Source: Pedobacter sp. UBA2067
GTDB taxonomy: Bacteria > Bacteroidota > Bacteroidia > Sphingobacteriales > Sphingobacteriaceae
Length of the DNA: 12,406 nt
Direction of reading: 5' to 3'
Assembly (NCBI GenBank): GCA_002333205.1
Contig: DDAD01000113.1
Location: 1,233-13,638 of the forward strand
Of the stretch, positions 1 through 5,895 are shown one piece after another; positions within the stretch are counted from its first letter, which is position 1; each line of letters starts with the position of its first letter. The notes beneath the pieces are model-generated. The model was not told the DNA's origin, searched no databases, and saw only the letters and a program-made list of their open reading frames with translations. The position numbers and the translations under genes were made by a program.

Positions 1-626
1 TTAGGTGTTCGTAGACTAAGCGGCCTTTGGAAGTCCACTGGAAATTGCCTGTCCAGTAATTCCAGAAATAAGGAAGCAATTCTGGTTGATGCATTCTTAT
101 GCTCTACATAATTATTTAAAGGTTGTAATTTCAGCGCCTCATGCATCAAAACGTGTAAATGGTTGCGAAGAAGATCAAATTTGTAGATATAATCTGAATG
201 GAACTCCTTATACATATTTTGGAAGATTCCTAAAATATAGTCGACCTGTTCGGGTTCAACATAATATACCGGATCTGAGCCGAGTTTAAATAAAGGTGAA
301 TTCTCCAGGGCAAAGTCTGAATTGGTAACTTTTAAAAAGTCGTCGGTAAATAGCACAAAGTATCCCTTTTGTTCTTCAGATATAGGTTCCCATGAATAAG
401 GTATCAATGGATTGGTAAACAATAAAGCTGGCTTATCTATAAAAATACCTTTATCCGCATATTCTAACCTGCTTGTACCGAACTGCAAGGTTATCTTATA
501 AAAGTCTCTTCTATTATATGGTATAGGTTTAGCCCTAAAATCATCACAGTGATAAATATTAAACTGACTACCTACATTTGGTAGGCTATCGCCGAAGAAG
601 TCTTTTGTAGACTCTGGTTTTTTCAT
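1..626 (-). CDS. AraC-family transcriptional regulator, 3' part beyond window
   Basis: The minus-strand frame from the ATG at 624-626 stays open to the left edge, giving 208 complete codons plus two bases; I translated it by hand and found no stop. The protein begins MKKPESTKDFFGD. Residues about 20-115 look like the cupin-like sensor domain of AraC regulators (KITLQFGTSRLEYADKG, then FTNPLIPYSWEP and GYFVLFTDDFLK). Residues about 125-175 look like the helical linker (FDLLRNHLHVLMHEALKL). Residues from about 178 (ASTRIASLFLELLDRQFP) lead into the start of the DNA-binding domain, which lies off the window. Family members are usually near 300 residues, so about a third is missing. It lies downstream of an SDR/OYE operon on the same strand but is separated from it by a hairpin and has its own -7 box. 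A role in controlling that operon is inferred. The family call is firm; the ligand is unknown. Confidence 0.85.
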   Translation of the reverse strand, partial: MKKPESTKDFFGDSLPNVGSQFNIYHCDDFRAKPIPYNRRDFYKITLQFGTSRLEYADKGIFIDKPALLFTNPLIPYSWEPISEEQKGYFVLFTDDFLKVTNSDFALENSPLFKLGSDPVYYVEPEQVDYILGIFQNMYKEFHSDYIYKFDLLRNHLHVLMHEALKLQPLNNYVEHKNASTRIASLFLELLDRQFPVDFQRPLSLRTP

Positions 627-655
627 GGTAATGGTATTGATGTAAAACCTATATT

Positions 656-663
656 CAAAATTA
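656..663 (-). promoter_or_regulatory. -7 box of the AraC-family gene
   Basis: The minus strand reads TAATTTTG here, an exact match to the Bacteroidota -7 consensus TAnnTTTG, and it ends 29 bases upstream of the regulator's ATG. No convincing TTTG -33 box is seen at the expected distance. The heptamer ATTCAAA (plus strand 653-659), which resembles the repeats at 4397-4426, overlaps this box. That could allow autoregulation, but a heptamer in AT-rich DNA is weak evidence. Confidence 0.4.
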
Positions 664-710
664 AACCTAATTGCTGAGGTTAATTAAAGCACCTGCGATC
701 AGAACTTACA

Positions 711-751
711 TATTCAGGTATGAGGATATTTTCTATCCTCATACCTGAATA
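711..751 (-). terminator. Perfect 18-bp hairpin, probable operon terminator
   Basis: TATTCAGGTATGAGGATA at 711-728 is the exact reverse complement of 734-751, with a five-base loop (TTTTC on plus, GAAAA on minus). It lies 14 bases after the stop codon of the last SDR gene and before the AraC-type gene, so it most likely ends the SDR operon transcript. The minus-strand RNA has no U-tract after the stem. It is therefore not a textbook intrinsic terminator and may instead stabilise the 3' end or serve as a binding site. Confidence 0.6.
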
Positions 752-765
752 ACAACTTTTTGCTC

Positions 766-1506
766 TTAAAGCTTTTGAATCGTAGGACGAACGATCATCT
801 CATTTATTGCGACATCTGCTGGTTGTTCAATTGCAAAAGTTATGGCTCGTGCTATACTTGCAGGCTCAATGCCAATCTTAGAGACTTCAACAATAGAAGT
901 TTTTAAATCCGGATCTGAGATGCTATCCAACAATTCTGTGGTAATGGTCCCTGGAGAAATGATCGTTGTTCTTATGTTATTAGCGGCTTCTTCCATTCGC
1001 AACCCTTCTGTAATCGCCCGCACGGCGAACTTGGTGCCACTGTAAACTGCACTTGCTTCAAAAACAAGGTGCCCTGCAATAGAGGAAACATTAATGATGT
1101 GTCCCGCTCTTTTTGCTTTCATGTGCGGAAGGACTGCTGCAATGCCGTAAAGAACACCTTTAATATTAACATCAATCATTGAATTCCACTCCGATATCTT
1201 TGTCTGGTGAAGTGGAGACAATGGCATTATACCTGCATTATTTACAATAACATCTATCGTTCCAAACTCGTTAAGTGCGTAAGCTGCAAGTGCCTCCATT
1301 TGCTCAAAAGAGGCAACATCAGTCACCTTATATTTTACTTCCCTTCCAGTACCTGAAAGCTCCGCTTGTAATTCTCTCAGCCGGCTTTCCCGCCTTGCAG
1401 CAAGTATTAGCTTTGCGCCTTTAGCAGCAAGTTCCCTTGCAGTAGCTGCTCCGATTCCACTGGAGGCTCCTGTAATTATGATAACTTTATCTTGAATATC
1501 TGACAT
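766..1506 (-). CDS. SDR family NAD(P)-dependent oxidoreductase
   Basis: This is a classical short-chain dehydrogenase/reductase of 246 residues, a normal length for the family, predicted to be cytosolic. The nucleotide-binding TGASSGIG is at residues 12-19, D63 follows beta-3, and NNAG is at 89-92. The catalytic set is complete: N114, S142, Y155 and K159 (in YSGTK). The basic pair R38-R39 after the second strand suggests NADPH preference. The overall look resembles YdfG-type 3-hydroxy acid/carbonyl reductases, but the substrate cannot be read from sequence. The start codon is only three bases past the stop of the upstream SDR gene, so the two are almost certainly co-transcribed and perhaps translationally coupled. 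A strong hairpin follows the stop. Within the operon it probably reduces an aldehyde or ketone, or oxidises an alcohol, related to the OYE and quinone reductase substrates; that role is inferred. Confidence 0.9.
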   Translation of the reverse strand: MSDIQDKVIIITGASSGIGAATARELAAKGAKLILAARRESRLRELQAELSGTGREVKYKVTDVASFEQMEALAAYALNEFGTIDVIVNNAGIMPLSPLHQTKISEWNSMIDVNIKGVLYGIAAVLPHMKAKRAGHIINVSSIAGHLVFEASAVYSGTKFAVRAITEGLRMEEAANNIRTTIISPGTITTELLDSISDPDLKTSIVEVSKIGIEPASIARAITFAIEQPADVAINEMIVRPTIQKL

Positions 1507-1509
1507 AGA

Positions 1510-2349
1510 CTAGTTTTCGTAAGAAAGCGAACCTGACAGACTCCGATAAGCTTCAGCTTGCTCTTGCAATGTAGTGGCCACTTGCTCCGCTGTTGCAACA
1601 GCATCAGCTCCAGCTAAAAATCTCAATGGCGGCTTTTCACTGTTTAGAATAGTTACCAGTGCCTGGGCAAGTTTTGCAGGGTCACCTGGCTGTTGTCCAT
1701 TTGCACCTTGCCAGAATTGCATAAGTTCTGTTCTACGCTGGTTGTAATCCTCTATGGGATTGTTTGCATACTTTGTTGATTGCTCGGTTAACAGTTCCGT
1801 CCGGAAGAATCCCGGATTAATAATAGTGGTATTTATTCCAAATGGAGAAACTTCCGTTTGAAGCGCCTGCATAAATCCTTCCAGACCAAATTTGGATGCA
1901 GAGTAAGCGCTACAAAACTCTAAACTCGTAAGCCCTGCTGTAGAAGATATGGAAGTGATGTGTCCTGAACCCTGTTTGCGCATAACCGGAAGAATCGCAC
2001 GGGTTACAATCATAGGCCCTATCAGACTCGTTTGCAGCTGCTGATCAATTTCTTCCTGCGTTAGCTCTTCAAAAAAACCTGCGATGAAATTAGCTGCATT
2101 GTTTACCAGAACATCTATCCGCCCAAATTTATCAAGAGCTGTACTTACGGCACTCTGAGCTTCTGTAGTGCTGGTCACATCAAGTTTAACAATCAAAAGG
2201 TTTTCTGATTCTCCAAGCGCTTGTGCCACGCTATCCGGGTTGCGTCCAGTAGCCACTACTTTATGGCCTGCTGCTAATGCTGCTTTAGTAATATCGATGC
2301 CCATACCGCGACCTGCGCCGGTGATGAACCAAACTTTTTGTTCACTCAT
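1510..2349 (-). CDS. SDR family oxidoreductase, 17beta-HSD-like subgroup
   Basis: This 279-residue short-chain dehydrogenase has TGAGRGMG at residues 10-17, D57-V58 after beta-3, NNAAN at 83-87, catalytic S136, and Y149/K153 in YSASK. The region around 178-186 (NPGFFRTEL) and a longer C-terminal tail place it near the 17beta-hydroxysteroid-dehydrogenase-like SDRs. Two departures are visible: NNAG reads NNAA, and the usual active-site Asn of the VNxxG segment is Ser (S108, codon AGT at 2026-2028). The tyrosine and lysine are intact, so activity is likely, although the proton relay may differ. R36 after the second strand suggests NADP(H). It is third in the minus-strand operon and sits immediately upstream of the other SDR gene. 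The 88-base gap to the mdaB-like gene upstream leaves room for an internal promoter or operator. The substrate is unknown. Confidence 0.88.
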   Translation of the reverse strand: MSEQKVWFITGAGRGMGIDITKAALAAGHKVVATGRNPDSVAQALGESENLLIVKLDVTSTTEAQSAVSTALDKFGRIDVLVNNAANFIAGFFEELTQEEIDQQLQTSLIGPMIVTRAILPVMRKQGSGHITSISSTAGLTSLEFCSAYSASKFGLEGFMQALQTEVSPFGINTTIINPGFFRTELLTEQSTKYANNPIEDYNQRRTELMQFWQGANGQQPGDPAKLAQALVTILNSEKPPLRFLAGADAVATAEQVATTLQEQAEAYRSLSGSLSYEN

Positions 2350-2383
2350 AATTTCTAATATTTAAGATTTTATAATTGATAAA

Positions 2384-2400
2384 CTGTATTATTAGTACAG
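2384..2400. promoter_or_regulatory. Short inverted repeat in mdaB-like/SDR gap
   Basis: CTGTA (2384-2388) and TACAG (2396-2400) form a five-base inverted repeat with a seven-base AT-only spacer apart from one G, about 35 bases upstream of the second SDR start. It could be an operator half-site pair or a weak hairpin. No TAnnTTTG box was found in this 88-base gap. Five-base arms arise easily by chance, so this is only a candidate. Confidence 0.2.
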
Positions 2401-2437
2401 CTCATCATATGACTTGGTTTAACTTTCTAATGCCTGT

Positions 2438-3133
2438 CTATTTTTGTTTCAATACCTTATCCAGGTGCGCAGGGTAGTTCTGCAGATCCTGCTTGATGTG
2501 CTTGTTATGAAAAACATCATAGCAGTGGTAACCTGGTAACACTTCAAAGCCTACAAAACGGTAATTAACCGACACACTAAACAATGCTTCATCTGCGCTC
2601 CGTCCTTCCCAAAGCTTTTGGGCAGGATCATTGAAGCTTTCTTCAGGTGCATTCCAGGTAGCAGACAACATAAACTTCTTGCCCTGCATTTTTCCACCGG
2701 TACCGTATTGCAATGAAGGATCTTTGTCGGATCTGCCGTCTCCGCTAAGGAACTTTTGACTGAACATTGCACTGGTAAATACATCATCTACGTACTTTTT
2801 ATAGATCCAGGGTGTGGATTCCCAGTTTACCGGTGTCTGAAGTATAATCACGTCCGCTTGCATATATTTTTCTACTTCTTCTTCGGTTTTGTATCCGTCA
2901 GCAATCTTAGTTTCTAATATCCTGTAAGATTTTGAGGTGAAATACTTTTTCGCTTCTTCATAAAAAGCAGCATTTAATTTACCTTCTGAGAGACCTTTAT
3001 AAGGTAAATGGGCATTGAGGAGTAACACTGTTTTTCTTTTTGCCGGTTCTTTTGAGGAAGAAGTTTGCGCCTTGGAGTTAAGCCCAGCCGTTAATACGGT
3101 CATTACCGCTATGAGGAATATTTTCGCTTTCAT
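2438..3133 (-). CDS. Exported MdaB-like NAD(P)H:quinone-type flavoprotein
   Basis: Residues about 34-228 match the flavodoxin-fold NAD(P)H dehydrogenase (quinone) family of which E. coli MdaB is the model. Shared segments include ADVIILQTPVNWESTPWIYK (residues 93-112), KYVDDVFT (113-120), GDGRSDKDPSLQYGTGG (131-147) and GKKFMLSATWNAPEESF (151-167). MdaB enzymes use FAD and NAD(P)H to reduce quinones by two electrons, avoiding semiquinone radicals. The oddity is the N-terminus: residues 1-23 (lysines, the hydrophobic stretch IFLIAVMTVLTAG, then SKAQ) look like a Sec signal peptide with cleavage near AQ, and a Ser/Lys-rich spacer follows before the domain. No twin-arginine motif is present. It would therefore be periplasmic, whereas MdaB is cytosolic. 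It follows the OYE gene by 31 bases, so the two are probably co-transcribed. The family is confident; localisation and substrate are inferred. Confidence 0.85.
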   Translation of the reverse strand: MKAKIFLIAVMTVLTAGLNSKAQTSSSKEPAKRKTVLLLNAHLPYKGLSEGKLNAAFYEEAKKYFTSKSYRILETKIADGYKTEEEVEKYMQADVIILQTPVNWESTPWIYKKYVDDVFTSAMFSQKFLSGDGRSDKDPSLQYGTGGKMQGKKFMLSATWNAPEESFNDPAQKLWEGRSADEALFSVSVNYRFVGFEVLPGYHCYDVFHNKHIKQDLQNYPAHLDKVLKQK

Positions 3134-3164
3134 TTTCTATGTCGTTTAATAAGTTTCTATACGT

Positions 3165-4304
3165 TTAGGCTGTTACCTTGAACCAGCCTTTTGCAGCATC
3201 AATAACTATCCATAATTTCTCTGGAACCGCTAGTTCAGCGCGTTTGGAAATACTCAGTGCCTCTTCAATTGGTTCACCTTTAACTGCAAGATCCATCCAG
3301 TTTGGATTAATGACAAGCGCCTGCCCTATTGCAGCAAGTGATAAACCTAGCTCAATCGCCTTTAATGCATCATCTCGCGTTTTAATGCTACCTGCTGCAA
3401 TGACCGGAATACGACCATTTACGTGGCTTAATATCAATTCAATAATTGTTTGCTCACCCGAAGTATTAAGTGGCTTTGATTCCAGAACATTTACAAGTGA
3501 TACATGCAGGTAATCAATATTCTCCTTTATTAGTTCATCAATGAGCGGATATACGTCATTGATCTTATAACTCTCTAGTTGTGACTCCTCCGGAGATATG
3601 CGGTAACCTAAAAGAAAGGGTCTTTTTGCATACGTATCAATAACACGCTGGACTTCTTTAACAACTCCCATGGGAAATTTCATGCGATTGATTGCCGAGC
3701 CACCCCAATCATCTGTACGCTGGTTATAAAGGGGAGAGAAAAAATTCTGCAGCAGGAATCCATGAGCACCGTGTAATTCAACGCCATCAAAACCAGCTTC
3801 TATGGCTCTTCTGGTAGCCTGGCCAAAAGCTTCAATCATCCCTAAGATTTCATCGTTTGTTAAGGCTCTGGGTATAGTTTCCCCACTAACAAAAGGAAGA
3901 GGGCCAACCTCGATTGCGCTCGCACTAACCAGATCTCCGTCAGGAATTAGTTCAGGGATTGCTTTATTGCCCGCATGATAAATCTGGAGTATGGCCGGTG
4001 CCCCACCACTTTTCGCTGCATTGGCTAACTTCTTTAGACTGGGCAAAAAGGCATCATCGTAGGCTGCATATTCATGCGTAAATCCTATACCGCTTGGTGT
4101 TACCCTGGTGCATCCGGTAATTACAAATCCAATATTCTGAACCCGTGCTTTGTAATGTTTTACTTCATCATCAGAGATTGTATAATCATTATTGCTGGCC
4201 CAGGTGGTCATTGGAGCCATTGCAACCTTATTCTTGAGAGTTATACCGTTCTTGAATGTAAAAGGCAGAAAAAGTTGATTTGTGTCAGTGCTCATAAGTT
4301 CCAT
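3165..4304 (-). CDS. Old Yellow Enzyme-family NADH:flavin oxidoreductase
   Basis: This is a single-domain FMN TIM barrel of 379 residues, typical of OYE-type ene-reductases, which use NAD(P)H to reduce the C=C bond of enones, quinones or nitro compounds. Visible motifs are APMTTW (30-35) near the flavin, Q107 with H110, the substrate-carbonyl-binding pair H178 and H181 (HGAHGF), FFSPLYNQRTDDWGGS (188-203), R235, and the phosphate-binding AAGS (303-306). In YqjM-type enzymes the residue two after the second His is the proton-donor Tyr; here it is F183 (codon TTC at 3756-3758), which may slow or alter the reduction. The start at 4304 is used because a -7 box lies about 55 bases upstream; the ATG at 4295 (MSTDTNQ) is equally plausible. 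It is first in the operon with the MdaB-like gene and two SDRs. The physiological substrate is unknown. Confidence 0.9.
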   Translation of the reverse strand: MELMSTDTNQLFLPFTFKNGITLKNKVAMAPMTTWASNNDYTISDDEVKHYKARVQNIGFVITGCTRVTPSGIGFTHEYAAYDDAFLPSLKKLANAAKSGGAPAILQIYHAGNKAIPELIPDGDLVSASAIEVGPLPFVSGETIPRALTNDEILGMIEAFGQATRRAIEAGFDGVELHGAHGFLLQNFFSPLYNQRTDDWGGSAINRMKFPMGVVKEVQRVIDTYAKRPFLLGYRISPEESQLESYKINDVYPLIDELIKENIDYLHVSLVNVLESKPLNTSGEQTIIELILSHVNGRIPVIAAGSIKTRDDALKAIELGLSLAAIGQALVINPNWMDLAVKGEPIEEALSISKRAELAVPEKLWIVIDAAKGWFKVTA

Positions 4305-4359
4305 TGTATATCTAATTAAACTTCCTGTTATCCGTTGCCAGGGTGATTATTTGATAATA

Positions 4360-4367
4360 CAAAGTTA
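4360..4367 (-). promoter_or_regulatory. -7 box of the OYE/MdaB/SDR operon
   Basis: The minus strand reads TAACTTTG, an exact match to the Bacteroidota -7 consensus TAnnTTTG, and it ends 55 bases upstream of the first ATG of the operon. No clear TTTG -33 box is present 19-21 bases further upstream, which would fit a promoter that needs an activator. The predicted transcription start is around 4353. Confidence 0.45.
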
Positions 4368-4396
4368 CCTTCGGGCGCTTGCTAAAGGTTAAAGGT

Positions 4397-4426
4397 ATTC
4401 AAACAGATACTTAATACATTCAAACA
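4397..4426. promoter_or_regulatory. Direct repeats ATTCAAACA, 21 bp apart: candidate AraC-type site
   Basis: ATTCAAACA occurs at 4397-4405 and again at 4418-4426, in the same orientation with starts exactly 21 bp apart, i.e. two helical turns. AraC-family activators commonly bind two direct half-sites about 21 bp apart next to the promoter. The pair lies 30-66 bases upstream of the -7 box at 4360-4367, and the promoter lacks a good -33 box. The regulator encoded at the left end of the window is the obvious candidate to bind here. Binding is inferred, not shown. Confidence 0.4.
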
Positions 4427-4649
4427 ATAAATCCAGTTAATAGCTTAAAAATGGTTAATCAGATTAAATATTGAAACATCTGTTAGAATTAAAAGAGCTA
4501 GGCACATATTAAAAAAGGGCTTCTATAACATAGGCCAGACAATATTTTTTGGAGAAGCAAAAATTTCGCAAAAAACGGTGGTTATTTAAGAATTGAAATT
4601 TCTGAAATGGCAAAAACTGTCGAAGAAATCGCGCAATTATTACTAAAGT
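4427..4649. other. AT-rich intergenic stretch, nothing convincing
   Basis: This is the rest of the 345-base gap between the HExxH gene (ends 4650) and the OYE operon promoter. The upstream operon should terminate here, yet I found no convincing hairpin; the best self-complementary piece is a trivial ATTTC-T-GAAAT near 4598-4608. A 35-codon plus-strand frame from 4607 (MAKTVEEIAQLLL) is too short and unsupported to call a gene. Confidence 0.4.
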
Positions 4650-4973
4650 TCACAGGTACTTCAACCAGGCATAAGGCTTTCTGTGCTGTAAATAATCGAA
4701 GTTTCGTTCATTAGCATAGGCTTCTTTCTCGAAGCATATTCGAAAATAAGCCTGATGATGATTTCGATATTTAGCCAGGTTAATCAGATAATGCAGGAAG
4801 TAAATTGGATAAAAGAATACAATTAACAATTCCTGCTGCTGTTTAAAATGCACCTTTTCATGGTTAATGATCACCTGACTTCCTTTAAGTGCCTGCTTTT
4901 TGAAGATCATAAAAGGATATATTGCCATCGCATCTGCAGGTAGCCTGGAAAATGTAAGGGTCCAATATTTCAT
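4650..4973 (-). CDS. Small membrane protein with HExxH motif
   Basis: This 107-residue protein has a short N-terminal part (KYWTLTFSR...YPFMIFKKQAL), then INHEKVHFKQQQE, in which H38-E39-K40-V41-H42 form an HExxH motif. One hydrophobic helix follows (about 49-66, LLIVFFYPIYFLHYLINL). FEKEAYANE follows at 81-89, where a Glu such as E84 could be the third zinc ligand. That order resembles the core of gluzincin or M56-type membrane metallopeptidases, but the protein is far smaller. I recall similar short proteins as common hypotheticals in Bacteroidota, without an established function. It starts 15 bases after the outer-membrane protein gene and is last in the GH92/M28 operon. A protease role is an inference; a zinc-binding structural or assembly role is equally possible. 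There is no signal peptide, so it is probably an inner-membrane protein. Confidence 0.75.
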   Translation of the reverse strand: MKYWTLTFSRLPADAMAIYPFMIFKKQALKGSQVIINHEKVHFKQQQELLIVFFYPIYFLHYLINLAKYRNHHQAYFRICFEKEAYANERNFDYLQHRKPYAWLKYL

Positions 4974-4988
4974 AGCAGAAATTGAATT

Positions 4989-5831
4989 TTATAAACGATA
5001 AGCAAGGCCCAGAAAGAAGGATCGCTGTGCATCATGTTGCAAACCATAGCTCAAACCGGCATCAAATTTACAGTTTGAATTTATTGCATACTGCAATGCT
5101 GCGTTTACATAGTTGGTCCACTGGTGCTTTTTAAATTCATAAGTCTGGTAGGTTTCGGCAACACCATCAAGGTCTTTAATCAGACTGTGGCTGAGGCTTA
5201 CCGCCTGCAGCATCTCTGTATGAAGAGCATTCTTATCTTTATCTTTCAAACGGTCTACTTCCAACTGTAAGCCCAGGGTCCAGTCTGCAGGAAGCTTGAA
5301 TTCCATAGGCAACATCAGTCCAGCTTCCACCTTGTTGTTGTCTGCGTTTTTCGCGGTAGGCAGTGTGAAATATGGCAATAAGGCAATGGAGAAATTTCCT
5401 TTATCATTGCCAATAAGGTTCTGTTTCAATCGCAACGTTACCTCACCAAGCCCCTCATTCCTTGTCTTTTTACCTGTACTCCGCTCCTGCTCCTTTTCAA
5501 TAACGTAAGAATCTAACATGAACTGTAGTGCCGTTGAATTTGTTAGACCTACATGAAAGTCGAGTTCATTGATGGTAAATGTTTTGGTTTTTACACCTTC
5601 TGCACGCTCAATCCCATAGTTTAGCAAGGCAGTTTCATACTGGAAATGACCAGCATCTACCGTTATCGGCGTTTCCGTGATACCCGGACGGTCCGTTGCC
5701 ATTTCGCGCATCTGCGCTTTAGGTACAGGTTTAAATAAGGAGTATTTACTTGTTTTTGCTTGCTGTGCGAAGCCCTGAATGGTAACAAGAGCTAAAAACG
5801 AACAAAGTAGGATCTTAGAAGGCTTCATCAT
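4989..5831 (-). CDS. Outer-membrane beta-barrel protein, phenol-degradation porin-like
   Basis: I place the start at the double ATG 5831/5828, because the protein then begins with a clear signal peptide (MMKPSKILLCSFLALVTIQGFAQQ). The frame is open to an ATG at 5942, but that extension overlaps the M28 gene and has no signal-peptide character. The mature protein is about 257 residues. ATDRPGITETPITVDAGHFQ and the following strand YETALLNYG are the signature start of the family annotated as 'putative MetA-pathway of phenol degradation' outer-membrane proteins. Alternating hydrophobic strands continue to a C-terminal FFLGLAYRL, which fits a barrel end. Despite the family name, a phenol role is not implied; members are poorly characterised barrels or channels. 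It follows the M28 gene by 64 bases and precedes the HExxH gene by 15, so it is probably in the same transcript. Confidence 0.78.
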   Translation of the reverse strand: MMKPSKILLCSFLALVTIQGFAQQAKTSKYSLFKPVPKAQMREMATDRPGITETPITVDAGHFQYETALLNYGIERAEGVKTKTFTINELDFHVGLTNSTALQFMLDSYVIEKEQERSTGKKTRNEGLGEVTLRLKQNLIGNDKGNFSIALLPYFTLPTAKNADNNKVEAGLMLPMEFKLPADWTLGLQLEVDRLKDKDKNALHTEMLQAVSLSHSLIKDLDGVAETYQTYEFKKHQWTNYVNAALQYAINSNCKFDAGLSYGLQHDAQRSFFLGLAYRL

Positions 5832-5895
5832 TCCAATAACCCTACTTTGCTGAAGTTGTTTTATCTCGGGGCAGCAAGCTTGTTCCAGGTATAAA

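Noticed and set aside
86..289. Plus-strand 67-codon frame near the left edge
   Set aside because: It lies antisense to the AraC-family coding sequence, which continues unbroken through it.
2551..2787. Second minus-strand frame inside the MdaB-like gene
   Set aside because: It is a frame-shifted shadow of the conserved flavoprotein sequence; the main frame carries all family motifs without a break.
4607..4714. Plus-strand 35-codon frame MAKTVEEIAQLLLKFTG..., open back to 4529, as a small gene or gene remnant
   Set aside because: The first residues look protein-like, but the frame is short, recalls no family I know, and its second half runs antisense through the HExxH gene. There is no ribosome site or promoter support.
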